A DNA stretch of 64,000 bases. Source: [Borrelia] lusitaniae (GTDB lineage Bacteria > Spirochaetota > Spirochaetia > Borreliales > Borreliaceae). The notes beneath the pieces were generated by a model. It worked only from the letters and a program-made list of their open reading frames with translations. It searched no databases and was not told the origin of the DNA. This document shows positions 40,897 through 50,946 of the stretch, in pieces. Numbering within the stretch: position 1 is the first letter of the stretch; the number at the start of each line of letters is the position of its first letter. The position numbers and the translations under genes were made by a program. The stretch covers positions 839,615 through 903,614 of the forward strand of contig NZ_CP124050.1 of NCBI RefSeq assembly GCF_030440365.1. Reading direction: 5' to 3'.

Positions 40897-41714
40897 GTTT
40901 GAATATTTAAAGCTAGTTTTGCTATAAGGTTTTCAAAACTAGCTTTTTGAATATTAAATTCTATTTCTACTGTATTTTGGTCTTTTATTGTGGCCTTTAT
41001 TTGGCTTGATATTGTGAGGTCGGTTGTGCTTGTCAAGAGAGTTGGAATTAACTTTTTTGACAATATTTTTAGTATTGATGGGTTATTTGTTTTGATTAAA
41101 GATTTAAAAATATATTCTTTTTTATTTAGACTATTTATAGATAGGGTGCCACTGCTAAAAGGGATTAAATTTTTACTACTTGCTATTTCTGGTAGCAATA
41201 ATGCTAAATCTTGAATCCAAAAAAACATTTCATTTTTTTCTATTTCTTCGATGTACTTTGTTGTTAGTATGTTGTCGTATTTTAAGGTTTTATCTTTTTG
41301 GTTTATTGTAATACTGGTTCTAGCTTTGTTTGGGGTAATGTATATGTTTGAATTTTTAAGTTTCCATTTTGGACTTGTAAGTATATTGCCTATTGATTCT
41401 GTATTTCTATTTTTATGAATTCCCCAGAAAATATCTTTTGGGAAATTGCCCACTATTAGTAGAGCAAAGTCGTTATTTTCTTTTTTATAGCTAAAATATA
41501 AATTATTTATAAGTCCTAAAATGGGTTTATATTTAGTGCTTAAAGAGTTGTAAATAGATCTATTTTTAATTAAATTTACATGGGCATATAAATTTGCATC
41601 AGGCAAAAGTTCCATTAAGTAATTTAGATTCTGTTTTGAAAGATTGTAAGGCAGACTGCTACATCCCACCATGAGGCACGAAATGGCAATTATTTTTGTT
41701 AATATTTTTAACAT
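40893..41714 (-). CDS. putative lipoprotein
   Basis: A 273-residue protein with the lipobox LMVGC (Cys18) after a short hydrophobic signal. The body mixes helices and strands ([53 protein letters not shown]) without a family I can name. Its start overlaps the end of ileS by seven bases, so it is read with ileS. The N-terminal '[10 protein letters not shown]' and 'LLIVGNFP' segments recall spirochetal proteins of unknown role. Location in the periplasm or on the surface cannot be judged. Confidence 0.7.
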   Translation of the reverse strand: MLKILTKIIAISCLMVGCSSLPYNLSKQNLNYLMELLPDANLYAHVNLIKNRSIYNSLSTKYKPILGLINNLYFSYKKENNDFALLIVGNFPKDIFWGIHKNRNTESIGNILTSPKWKLKNSNIYITPNKARTSITINQKDKTLKYDNILTTKYIEEIEKNEMFFWIQDLALLLPEIASSKNLIPFSSGTLSINSLNKKEYIFKSLIKTNNPSILKILSKKLIPTLLTSTTDLTISSQIKATIKDQNTVEIEFNIQKASFENLIAKLALNIQT

Positions 41715-44700
41715 TTTTCAATTCCTATTATTGTAAATATATCATCGTCAAGGTTTATTTTTTTTTCTAACTTACTTTTGTTTAATACGATATTTAATGC
41801 TAATGTTTCAGCTTTAATATATTTTTCAAATTTATTTAGTATTTCTTCCAATGTTTTATTATTTTCTATGTATAAGTTTATTCTATCGCTAACATCAAAA
41901 TTTTTTTCTTTTCTTAAATTTTGGATTTGTCTTACGAATTCTCTTGCAAGACCTTCTAGATATAAGTCTTGTGTTATTAGCGAGTCTATTCCTATTGTAA
42001 TAGACTCTTCATTTATTACTTTTAAGTTATCTTTTTCTTTTCTTTCTAAGATTATATCATTTAATGATAAATAATACTTTGCATTAGCTACTTTTATTTC
42101 GTGAGATATTCCATTTATTATTTTTATTATGTCTTCATTTTTTAGCTTGCTGATTTCAATAGATACCGTTTTCATATCTTTTCCAAGCTTTTTTCCAAGT
42201 TCTTTAAAGTTTGCTTTTGCTTTGTAGGTTATAAGCTCTTCTTCATTGGATTTGATTTTCATTTCTTTTGCATTTATTTCATCTAATATTATTTCTTGCA
42301 TTTCTATTAGCATATTTTGTTCATTTTTATTTTTTGTAACAATATAGATTGTACTAATAGGCATGCGTATTTTTATATTGTGTAATGATCTAAGTGATCT
42401 TGCCATTGAAGTTATTTTTCTTGCAAGATTTATTTTATCTTCAATTGTTTTGTCGATTAAATTTTCATTTGCTTTTGGGTAATCGTTAAGGTGTATTGAT
42501 TGTTTGTCTTCATCGGTTTTTAAATTTTGATAAATCTCTTCTGTTATGAATGGAATAAAGGGCGCTAGTAAGATCATTAAAGTTTTGATTGAATAATACA
42601 ATGTTTCATAGGCATCATTTTTGTCTTTGTCATTTTCTGATTTCCAAAATCTTCTTCTAGATCTTCTTATATACCAATTATTTAATTTATCTATAAATTC
42701 AAGTAAAGATTCTATTGATTTTGTTAAATTATATTTGTCTATTTCTTTATTTAGTATTTTTTTTAGACTTTCAAGTTCGCTTATGATCCATTTGTCAAGG
42801 TTATTGTTTTTAGCTAAGTTGAGATTTTTTGAAGGTTTGAATTTATCAATTATTGCATAAGTTGTGAAAAAGGAATAAGCATTCCAAATGGGTATTATTA
42901 TATTTTTAAGAACGTCTCTTACTCCATTGTCGCTGTATTTTAGATCATCAGCTTTGACTACAGGACTCATTATTAAATAAAGTCTTAATGCATCAGCTCC
43001 GAAGGTGTTTATTACTTCCATTGGGTCTGTATAATTTTTCAAGGATTTTGACATTTTTCTTCCATCGCTTGAGAGCACAAGTCCATTTACAATGACGTTT
43101 TTGAATGCTGTGTTTTCAAAAAGAGAAGTTCCTAGGATTGTAAGAGTATAAAACCATCCTCTTGTTTGATCTAGCCCTTCTGCAATAAAGTCAGCAGGAA
43201 ATATATTTTTAAAATTACTTTCATTTGTGAATGGATAATGATTGCTTGCGTAAGGCATTGCTCCAGATTCAAACCAACAATCTAGAACTTCGCTTGTTCT
43301 GATAAATGTGCCGCCGTCTTTGCTTGGCCAGGTTATTTTATCTACTTTGTCTTTGTGTAAGTCTTCGATTTTTTGACCAGATAGCTTTTCAAGCTCTTTT
43401 TTTGATCCAATGCAAATTTTTTTTCCTGTTTTTGAGCATATCCAAATTGGAATTGGATTTCCCCAAAATCTGTTTCTGCTTATTGCCCAATCTTTTGCAT
43501 TTTCTAGCCATTTTCCAAATCTTCCTTTTTTCAAATGGGATGGCATCCAATTAATTTTTTCATTTACTTCTAAGAGTTTGTTTTTTATTTTTTCTACATT
43601 TACAAACCATGAGCTTATTGGTCTGTAAATAATTGGGCAGTTTGTTCTGTAGCAAAATGGATATCTGTGCAGATAATTTTCTCTTTTGAATAAAAAATTA
43701 CGTAATTTTAGATTTTCTATTATTTTTTTATCAGCATCTTTTATAAAAAGTCCTTCAAAATCTTTTACCTGGTTTGTAAATTTACATTCAGCGTCTAAGG
43801 GATCTATTATATCGACATTTGTATGGTTTTTAAGTATTTTGTAATCTTCTTCTCCAAAAGGAGCAATATGAACAATTCCTGTTCCATCATCAGTTGTAAC
43901 ATAATCGGCTGTGTGGACTTTGAAAGCCCCTTTATCTTTTTGTTCTAAAAAGTAGTTAAAAATAGGTTCATATTCTATGCCTTCAAGCTTGCTTCCTTGG
44001 AATTTTTCTATAATAGTATATGAATTTTCATCATCATAATAGTTTTTAAGCTTTTTTGATCCAAGTATTAAAATTTCATCTTTTTTTTTATCAAAAATTT
44101 TAGAATATTCTATTTCTTGTCCTACTGCAATTCCAAGATTTGAGGGCAATGTCCAAGGGGTGGTTGTCCATGCTAGTAGGTATTCGTTTTTGTCTTTGAT
44201 TTTAAATTTTATTGTTAATGATGGGTCATTGATTTCTTTATATTCCCCAAGATTCACTTCGAAGTTTGAAAGAGGTGTTGCAAGCTTTGGAGAATAGGGG
44301 AGTACGTAATAACTTTCGTAGATTAAGCCTTTGTTATAAAGATTTTTAAATACCCACCACACAGATTCCATGAAGCTTATATCCATAGTTTTGTAGCCTT
44401 TTTCAAAATCTACCCATCTTCCAAGCCTCAAGATTATATTTTTCCATTCTTTTGTATATCTAAGTACTATTTTTTTGCATTCTTTGTTAAAATTTTCAAT
44501 GCCATAATTTTCTATTTCGTATTTACCAGAAATTCCCAATTTTTTCTCTACTTCGTATTCAACGGGTAGTCCGTGAGTATCCCACCCAAAATTTCTTTTA
44601 ACATATTTGCCTTGCATTGTTTGATATCTTGGAATTATGTCTTTTATTGTGTTTGGAACAAAATGTCCAAAATGAGGAAGTCCTGTTGCAAAAGGAGGTC

Positions 44701-44836
44701 CGTCATAAAATGTAAATTCTTCACATCCTTCTCTTTGTTTCATTGATTTTTCAAAGATCTTGTTGTCAGTCCAGAATTTTAAGATTTTTTCTTCTATTTT
44801 AGGAAAATTTGCCTTGTTTTCTACTTTTTTAAACAT
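41708..44836 (-). CDS. ileS: isoleucyl-tRNA synthetase, eukaryote-like (type 2) form
   Basis: Charges tRNA-Ile. The 1042-residue protein has GLPHFGH in the HIGH position (about 52-58), the editing domain with [14 protein letters not shown], and [14 protein letters not shown] (about 590). The long anticodon-binding C-terminus ends without the zinc-binding Cys cluster usual in bacterial type 1. Features such as [18 protein letters not shown] and [30 protein letters not shown] match the eukaryote/archaea-like type 2 lineage, known from other bacteria to be little inhibited by mupirocin. It is followed by the overlapping lipoprotein gene. Confidence 0.96.
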   Translation of the reverse strand: MFKKVENKANFPKIEEKILKFWTDNKIFEKSMKQREGCEEFTFYDGPPFATGLPHFGHFVPNTIKDIIPRYQTMQGKYVKRNFGWDTHGLPVEYEVEKKLGISGKYEIENYGIENFNKECKKIVLRYTKEWKNIILRLGRWVDFEKGYKTMDISFMESVWWVFKNLYNKGLIYESYYVLPYSPKLATPLSNFEVNLGEYKEINDPSLTIKFKIKDKNEYLLAWTTTPWTLPSNLGIAVGQEIEYSKIFDKKKDEILILGSKKLKNYYDDENSYTIIEKFQGSKLEGIEYEPIFNYFLEQKDKGAFKVHTADYVTTDDGTGIVHIAPFGEEDYKILKNHTNVDIIDPLDAECKFTNQVKDFEGLFIKDADKKIIENLKLRNFLFKRENYLHRYPFCYRTNCPIIYRPISSWFVNVEKIKNKLLEVNEKINWMPSHLKKGRFGKWLENAKDWAISRNRFWGNPIPIWICSKTGKKICIGSKKELEKLSGQKIEDLHKDKVDKITWPSKDGGTFIRTSEVLDCWFESGAMPYASNHYPFTNESNFKNIFPADFIAEGLDQTRGWFYTLTILGTSLFENTAFKNVIVNGLVLSSDGRKMSKSLKNYTDPMEVINTFGADALRLYLIMSPVVKADDLKYSDNGVRDVLKNIIIPIWNAYSFFTTYAIIDKFKPSKNLNLAKNNNLDKWIISELESLKKILNKEIDKYNLTKSIESLLEFIDKLNNWYIRRSRRRFWKSENDKDKNDAYETLYYSIKTLMILLAPFIPFITEEIYQNLKTDEDKQSIHLNDYPKANENLIDKTIEDKINLARKITSMARSLRSLHNIKIRMPISTIYIVTKNKNEQNMLIEMQEIILDEINAKEMKIKSNEEELITYKAKANFKELGKKLGKDMKTVSIEISKLKNEDIIKIINGISHEIKVANAKYYLSLNDIILERKEKDNLKVINEESITIGIDSLITQDLYLEGLAREFVRQIQNLRKEKNFDVSDRINLYIENNKTLEEILNKFEKYIKAETLALNIVLNKSKLEKKINLDDDIFTIIGIEKC

Positions 44837-44854
44837 ATTAATTATAATTCCCCT

Positions 44855-47074
44855 TTATTCTATTATTATTTCTTCTTTTTTTAAATAAATTGTTATTTTA
44901 TTTGTGTTTTGATTTTCAGCTATTTTGGTGATAATATTTTCTTCTATTTTTTCCTTTATTGCAGCAATTACGCTTCTTGCTCCCGAATTTTTTTTATAGT
45001 ATTTTGTAGTTATGAATTTATTAATATCTATATCTATTTCTATTTCAATTCCTTTAGAATTAAATTTTGTTTTAAGGTCATTTAAGTAATTTTTGCAAAT
45101 TTCTTCTACATCGTCTTTTTCAAGGACATTTAGGATAATTTTTTTTTGAATTCTGTCTAAAAGGGAGAGCTTAAATCTTTTTTCAAGATCTTGTTTTATT
45201 TCTTCTTTAAATTTTTTTGTTTCTGCGTTTTTTTGTTGATTTTTGTTGAATCCAATATTGCTTTCTCCAAGAAGCATTCTAGATCCAACGTTTGTAGTCA
45301 TTATGATAATTGTGTTTTTAAATAGTATTTTATCTTCTTTGCTATCAATAAGTTCTCCATTTTCAAGCATTCGACTTATTAAGTTTAATATAGAGTTGTG
45401 GGCATTTTCAATGTTTTCAAACAATATTAAAGTTTCAAATGAATGTTTTAATTTGTTAGTCAGAATGCCTCCATCAGAATAACCTACGTATCCTGGATTT
45501 GTGCCAATTAATTTTGAAATAGAGTTTTCTTCTCTGTAATCTGACATATCTAGCTTTAATACTGAATTTTGATCCTTGATAATTTTTTTAGATAGTTCAT
45601 CAGTTAGAGTAGTTTTCCCACATCCATTTGATCCTATTAACAATATTGAAGTTAAAGGCTTAGAATCGTCATTTAGTCCAAGTTTGACTTTAATAATTTC
45701 TTTAATAAATTCGCTTACTGCATGTTTTTGCCCAATCACTTTTTGATTGATTTTGCTCTCTATTTCTTTTAATTCTTTAATTTCTTCTTTTATATCATTT
45801 GTTGTTTTAATAGATAGTATTTCATTTATTGCTTTTTGTATATCATTTGATGTTATGATATTGTCTTTTGTAAGTTCTTCCTTTTTAATTGCTCCAGCAA
45901 TGTCTATTATATCTATTGCTTTATCCGGAAATCTTTTATTTATTAGATATTTTGATGAAAGTTTTACTATATTTGTAAGTGCACTTTTTTCATAGATCAC
46001 TCCATGATAGTCTTCGAAATTTTTTGCAATATTTTTGATTATTTTTAGCGTATCTTTTTCATTGGGCTCTCTTACAGTAATTGTTTGAAATCTTCTTGCG
46101 AATGCTTTGTCTTTTGAAATATATTTTCTGTATTCATTGTAAGTAGTTGCTCCAATAATTTGTATTTCAGCTCTAGAAAGTGATGGTTTTAATATATTTG
46201 ATGCATCAAGAGCTCCTTCGGAGTTTCCAGCGCCTATTAAAGTGTGTATTTCGTCAATAAATATTATTGTGTTTTTATTTTTTTCAATATATTTAATTAT
46301 ATTATTTAAACGGTCTTCAAACTCACCTCTATATTTTGTTCCAGATACCAAGTTTGAAACTTTAAGCATTAAAATTGTTTTGTTTTGTAGTTTGTTACTT
46401 ATTTTTTTTTGTACTATTCTTGATGCAAGTCCTTCAACTATTGCTGTTTTTCCTACACCAGGCTCACCTATTAGCATTGCGCTATTCTTGTTTCTTCTCA
46501 AGAGTATATTTGTAAGAGTTTTAATCTCTTCTTCTCTTCCAATCAAGGGATCTAATTTTTTATCTTTTGCAAGTGCTGTTAAATTTTTGACATACTTTTC
46601 AATTTCAAAGTGTTCATTTTCAAGTCGTATTTCTTCATCAAATTCTTTATAGGTTTCAATTAATCTTATTTTATTTTTTTCCATGTATTCTAATATATTT
46701 TGATCTTTGAAGTCGAAGCTAGATTTACTTAGTTTGTATTTTTTTAGAAGTTTTTTATTTTTCAATATTTGATAAAAAATTTCTTTTGCTCCTATTAAGG
46801 GTTTAGATTTGAATTCTTTTTTAGCTTCTTTTATGAGATTAAAGATTTCTTGATTGATTTTTGGAATAATTATCTCATTTTTTTCTATTAAAATTTTTTC
46901 TAATTTATCTATTTCGCATATAACTTCTTGTTTAATGTTTTTTAGAGTTTTGGTATCTATAAACTTTATTTCAGATTTTTTAGGAGTGGTAATTATAGAC
47001 ATTAATAGATGCCAAATTGAAACTTCTTTATTTTTATTTTTTCTTGCAATTTCTTTTGAATCTATTTCTACCAA
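44855..47074 (-). CDS. ClpA-like AAA+ unfoldase (ClpA/ClpC class)
   Basis: Two AAA+ modules: Walker A1 GEPGVGKTAIVEG (about 204-216) with IFIDEIHTLIGAG, and Walker A2 GSNGCGKTTL (about 475-484). There is no long M-domain between them, so it is ClpA-like and not ClpB or ClpC. SNIGF in the second module sits where the ClpP-docking IGF/IGL loop belongs. The given start is TTG 47074 without a ribosome-binding site. The frame is open upstream to ATT 47101, which has GGAGA ahead of it and would restore more of the Clp N-domain helix; the true start may lie there. At 739 residues it is slightly shorter than ClpA. Confidence 0.9.
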   Translation of the reverse strand: MVEIDSKEIARKNKNKEVSIWHLLMSIITTPKKSEIKFIDTKTLKNIKQEVICEIDKLEKILIEKNEIIIPKINQEIFNLIKEAKKEFKSKPLIGAKEIFYQILKNKKLLKKYKLSKSSFDFKDQNILEYMEKNKIRLIETYKEFDEEIRLENEHFEIEKYVKNLTALAKDKKLDPLIGREEEIKTLTNILLRRNKNSAMLIGEPGVGKTAIVEGLASRIVQKKISNKLQNKTILMLKVSNLVSGTKYRGEFEDRLNNIIKYIEKNKNTIIFIDEIHTLIGAGNSEGALDASNILKPSLSRAEIQIIGATTYNEYRKYISKDKAFARRFQTITVREPNEKDTLKIIKNIAKNFEDYHGVIYEKSALTNIVKLSSKYLINKRFPDKAIDIIDIAGAIKKEELTKDNIITSNDIQKAINEILSIKTTNDIKEEIKELKEIESKINQKVIGQKHAVSEFIKEIIKVKLGLNDDSKPLTSILLIGSNGCGKTTLTDELSKKIIKDQNSVLKLDMSDYREENSISKLIGTNPGYVGYSDGGILTNKLKHSFETLILFENIENAHNSILNLISRMLENGELIDSKEDKILFKNTIIIMTTNVGSRMLLGESNIGFNKNQQKNAETKKFKEEIKQDLEKRFKLSLLDRIQKKIILNVLEKDDVEEICKNYLNDLKTKFNSKGIEIEIDIDINKFITTKYYKKNSGARSVIAAIKEKIEENIITKIAENQNTNKITIYLKKEEIIIE

Positions 47075-47096
47075 ATTTATTAAATTTTCTGTTATG

Positions 47097-48806
47097 TTAA
47101 TATTTTTTTATCTCCATCTTTATTGCATTTATTATATCAAATATTTTATGTTTTTCCTTATACTCAAGTTTTACAGATATGTAAAATTTAATTTTTGGTT
47201 CTGTTCCAGAGGGTCTTACGGTTATTACAATTTCGTTTTCAAGTATAAATTTTATTGCGTCTATAGGGTATTTATATTCTTCGATTTTTGAAATTTCTTT
47301 TTTAAAGTTAATTTTTTCAAGAGTTTTATAATCTAATTTTTCAATAATTTTCAATCCTGCAAATTGCATTTTTTGTTCTTTTCTTAGTTTTAACATTAGT
47401 GCTTCTCTTTGAATTTCTCCATTAGCTCCTTCAAAGCTTTTTTCTATATTGAATTCTTCATAATATCCAAATTCTTTGTATATCTTTTCAAGATAATTCT
47501 TAATCGTTTGTTTTTTGGCTTTTAAATCAAGCGCCAAAGAACAAATCCCTTTTATGGCTGAAAATGCATCTTTATCTCTAACTTCTCTTCCTATTAGATA
47601 TCCATGACTTTCTTCGCATGCAAAAGTAAATTTTTTATTTGGTTCATTTTTTTCCATTTCATCAATCAGGCTTCCTATCCATTTAAATCCTGTGTAGGTT
47701 CTAAAAATTTGAGAATCATATTTTTTTGCAATTTTTTCTAGTATTGGTGTTGTTACAAAAGATGATATTACAAATGTATTTTGAGGATTTATTTCTTTTG
47801 AGAGCATATAGTTCATTAAAATGCATGATATTTGATTTCCGTTTAAGAATATCCATTCGCTTTGATCTTTGAATGCAACCCCTATTCTGTCAGCATCTGG
47901 GTCTGTTGCAAGGGCAATGTCACAATCTTCTTTTTTGGCAAGTTCTATTACTTTAAGCATTGATGTTTTTTTTTCTGGATTAGGATAGTTTATTGTTGGA
48001 AATTCGGGGTTTGGCATTATTTGACTTTTTTCCAAAAAAAGCTGTATTTTGCTATTTGCAAATAGTTTTTTTATTATGGTTCCTCCGGTGCCGTGTAGTG
48101 GGGTATAGGCTATTTTTAAATTTGTTTTTTTGCTATTTTTTTCAAAGTCGGGGAATTCTTTATTTATTGTGTTTATGTATTCTTCGTCTATTTCATTGTT
48201 GAGCTCTTTGATAATCTTTTTTTCAATACCTTCTTTTGTGGTAATTGTATTTATTATGTTTTTTACTTTTTTGATTTCATTAGTTATTAGTGCGTCATGG
48301 GGTGGCATCATTTGGATTCCACCTTTCCAGTATGCTTTATATCCATTATATTCTTTTGGATTATGGCTTGCTGTTATCATAACGCCAACGTCACAATCAA
48401 ATTTTCTTATTGTATAAGATAGTTGGGGGGTAGGTCTTAAGCTTTTGTATATATATGTTTTAAAATTATTTGAGGCAAAAATTTGAGCAGCATTGTAAGC
48501 AAATTCTTTTGAAAAATGTCTTGAATCATAACTTATTGCAACTTTGGGATTTTTATTTATTTTAAGTACATAGTTGCATATTCCCTGGCTTATTTTTTTT
48601 ACATTATACGTGTTTATGTAGCATGTTCCAGCCCCAATAATTCCCCTCATTCCAGCAGTGCCAAATTCTAGATCTTTGTAAAATCTGTTTAGAATTTCTG
48701 TCTTATTATTTGTTTTTTGAATTTTTATTGCTTCTTTTTGAAAATAAATATCTTCTTCAAGAAGAATGTAATTTTCTAATTTTTTTTCAGCTTCTATTTT
48801 TTGCAT
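47097..48806 (-). CDS. phosphoglucomutase/phosphomannomutase
   Basis: Interconverts hexose 1- and 6-phosphates. A 569-residue alpha-D-phosphohexomutase: the phosphoserine loop TASHNPKEYNGYKAYW (about 144-159), metal site DPDADRIG, sugar loop EESHGYLIG, and phosphate-binding RPSGTEPKIKFY near the C-terminus. The length fits the phosphoglucomutase (PgcA/PGM2-like) group. I chose ATG 48806, with AGGA seven bases upstream, over TTG 48809. Its stop overlaps the likely start of the ClpA-like gene. Divergent from uvrB. Confidence 0.94.
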   Translation of the reverse strand: MQKIEAEKKLENYILLEEDIYFQKEAIKIQKTNNKTEILNRFYKDLEFGTAGMRGIIGAGTCYINTYNVKKISQGICNYVLKINKNPKVAISYDSRHFSKEFAYNAAQIFASNNFKTYIYKSLRPTPQLSYTIRKFDCDVGVMITASHNPKEYNGYKAYWKGGIQMMPPHDALITNEIKKVKNIINTITTKEGIEKKIIKELNNEIDEEYINTINKEFPDFEKNSKKTNLKIAYTPLHGTGGTIIKKLFANSKIQLFLEKSQIMPNPEFPTINYPNPEKKTSMLKVIELAKKEDCDIALATDPDADRIGVAFKDQSEWIFLNGNQISCILMNYMLSKEINPQNTFVISSFVTTPILEKIAKKYDSQIFRTYTGFKWIGSLIDEMEKNEPNKKFTFACEESHGYLIGREVRDKDAFSAIKGICSLALDLKAKKQTIKNYLEKIYKEFGYYEEFNIEKSFEGANGEIQREALMLKLRKEQKMQFAGLKIIEKLDYKTLEKINFKKEISKIEEYKYPIDAIKFILENEIVITVRPSGTEPKIKFYISVKLEYKEKHKIFDIINAIKMEIKKY

Positions 48807-48879
48807 CAATTATTCCTTTTCTTTTATTTTTTTAAACAAAGATTAATTAAATTATATTGATTTATAATGAATTATATAC

Positions 48880-48906
48880 TTGATATGGAATTTATTATTA
48901 TATAAT
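48880..48906 (+). promoter_or_regulatory. candidate uvrBA promoter
   Basis: TTGATA (48880-48885) and TATAAT (48901-48906) are 15 bases apart; a shifted -10 TAATTT would give 17. The leader to the uvrB start is about 30 bases. I see no clear LexA-type operator in this divergent gap. Confidence 0.45.
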
Positions 48907-48943
48907 TTATAAGAATGTGTATTAAATTTTGGTCGTTAAATTA

Positions 48944-50944
48944 ATGGTAGATTTTTTTTTAAAGTCAGAATATCTTCCTGCTGGTGATCAACCTAAAGCG
49001 ATAAAAGAGATTGAAAATTCTATTTTGTTGGGCAATAAGTATCAAACATTAAAAGGTGTTACAGGCAGTGGAAAGACTTTCACAATTGCAAATATAATTA
49101 AAGATTTAAACAGGCCTGCCTTAGTTGTGAGTCATAATAAAACATTAGCAGCACAACTTTATAGGGAGTTTAAAGATTTTTTTCCAAACAACGCTGTTGA
49201 ATATTTTGTTTCTTATTATGATTATTATCAGCCAGAATCCTATGTGCCTTCAAAAGATTTGTTTATTGAAAAAGAAGCCACTATTAATACTGAGATAGAA
49301 ATTAAGCGAATAAGGACGGTAACGTCTCTTGTTAAAAGGCGAGATGTCATTGTTGTTGCAACGGTATCTTCAATTTATGCTCTTGGATCTCCAGATTTTT
49401 TCAAAAAATCAGCACGAGAATTTTTTGTGGGCCAAAAAATTTCTATTAAAGAAATATCAGATATTTTTGTAGAGCTTTATTATGAGAGAACTTTAATAAA
49501 CTTAGAGAGAGATAAATTTTCAATTAAGGGAGATGTTATTGAAATTTGGCCTAGCAGTGAGCATGGAGAGTTTGCTTATCGAATTTGTTTAGATTTTGAT
49601 GAAATTGTTTCAATATATAGAATTAGTTCATTTTCTAAAAAAAGTTTAGGAACTACAAATAGTTTTACTCTTTTTGCTAAATCTTATTTTGTAATTCCTT
49701 ATGAAAACGTATTAGAAGCAATACCTAAAATATCTTATGACTTAGATCTTCAATGTCAATATTTTAAAGATAATGGTAAGCTTGTAGAAGCTGAGAGGCT
49801 TAAACAAAGGGTAGAGTATGATTTGGAAATGCTTAGAGAAACAGGATTTTGTTCAGGCATTGAAAATTATTCTAAATATTTGAGTGGAAGTACAATGGGA
49901 AGACCTTATTGTCTTTTTGATTTTTTTCCAAAAGATTACTTATTGTTTGTAGATGAATCTCATGTTACATTGCCACAGTTTAGGGGAATGTATAATGGAG
50001 ATTATTCTAGAAAATTAAATCTTGTTAATTTTGGATTCAGACTTCCTTCAGCTCTTGAAAACAGACCCCTTAAATATGATGAATTTGATACATTAATTAA
50101 TCAGGTTGTGTTTGTATCTGCAACTCCAGGTTTTGAAGAAAATAATAAGAGTAGTGTGGTTGTTGATCAAATAATTCGTCCCACAGGTCTTGTTGATCCT
50201 GAAATTATTACTAGGCATTCTAATGGTCAAATGGAAGATCTTTATAGCGAGATTCAAAAAAGAGTAGCTCTAAAAGAGCGAGTTTTAATTACTACTTTGA
50301 CAAAAAAAATGTCTGAGGATTTGACTGAATATTTAGTAAATCTTGGTGTAAGGGCAAAATATTTACATTCAGAACTTGACACCCTTGAAAGAGTAGAAGT
50401 TATTTCATTGCTTAGAAAATCTGAAATTGATGTTATTGTTGGTATTAACTTACTCAGGGAAGGTTTAGATATCCCAGAAGTATCTCTTGTTGCAATATTA
50501 GATGCTGATAAATTAGGTTTTTTGAGATCTACTACTTCATTAATACAAACAATCGGTAGGGCTGCTAGAAATTCTAATGGACTTGTAATAATGTATTACG
50601 ACAAAATAAGTGTAGCTATGAGGGAAGCAATCGAAGAGACTAATAGAAGGCGTCAAATTCAGATTGATTATAACAAAAAAAATAATATTACTCCTAAGAC
50701 AATTGTTAAGAAGATTCAAAATATTTTAGAAAAAGAACTGAATAATAAAAACATTAGCTATGATTTTGACAAAATTATTTCAGGGGAGAGATTGTCTAAA
50801 AAAAAGCTTATTGATAAGCTTAAATTTGAGTTAGAAGATGCTGTTAATGATGAAAGATTTGAAGATGCAATTGTTTTAAGAGATAAAATAAAAGAGCTTG
50901 GTAGCAAAATTAGTGCGGCTCGTAATAAAAAAAGAGAGGTGTAA
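48944..50944 (+). CDS. uvrB: excinuclease ABC subunit B
   Basis: Damage-verification helicase of nucleotide excision repair. The 666-residue protein begins [12 protein letters not shown], has Walker [14 protein letters not shown] (about 36-48), the beta-hairpin region [42 protein letters not shown], and a C-terminal UvrC-binding UVR helix pair ([25 protein letters not shown]). TTG 48929 would add five residues; I prefer ATG 48944, as the known family start lies near [11 protein letters not shown]. uvrA follows two bases after the stop. Confidence 0.97.
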   Translation: MVDFFLKSEYLPAGDQPKAIKEIENSILLGNKYQTLKGVTGSGKTFTIANIIKDLNRPALVVSHNKTLAAQLYREFKDFFPNNAVEYFVSYYDYYQPESYVPSKDLFIEKEATINTEIEIKRIRTVTSLVKRRDVIVVATVSSIYALGSPDFFKKSAREFFVGQKISIKEISDIFVELYYERTLINLERDKFSIKGDVIEIWPSSEHGEFAYRICLDFDEIVSIYRISSFSKKSLGTTNSFTLFAKSYFVIPYENVLEAIPKISYDLDLQCQYFKDNGKLVEAERLKQRVEYDLEMLRETGFCSGIENYSKYLSGSTMGRPYCLFDFFPKDYLLFVDESHVTLPQFRGMYNGDYSRKLNLVNFGFRLPSALENRPLKYDEFDTLINQVVFVSATPGFEENNKSSVVVDQIIRPTGLVDPEIITRHSNGQMEDLYSEIQKRVALKERVLITTLTKKMSEDLTEYLVNLGVRAKYLHSELDTLERVEVISLLRKSEIDVIVGINLLREGLDIPEVSLVAILDADKLGFLRSTTSLIQTIGRAARNSNGLVIMYYDKISVAMREAIEETNRRRQIQIDYNKKNNITPKTIVKKIQNILEKELNNKNISYDFDKIISGERLSKKKLIDKLKFELEDAVNDERFEDAIVLRDKIKELGSKISAARNKKREV

Positions 50945-50946
50945 TT

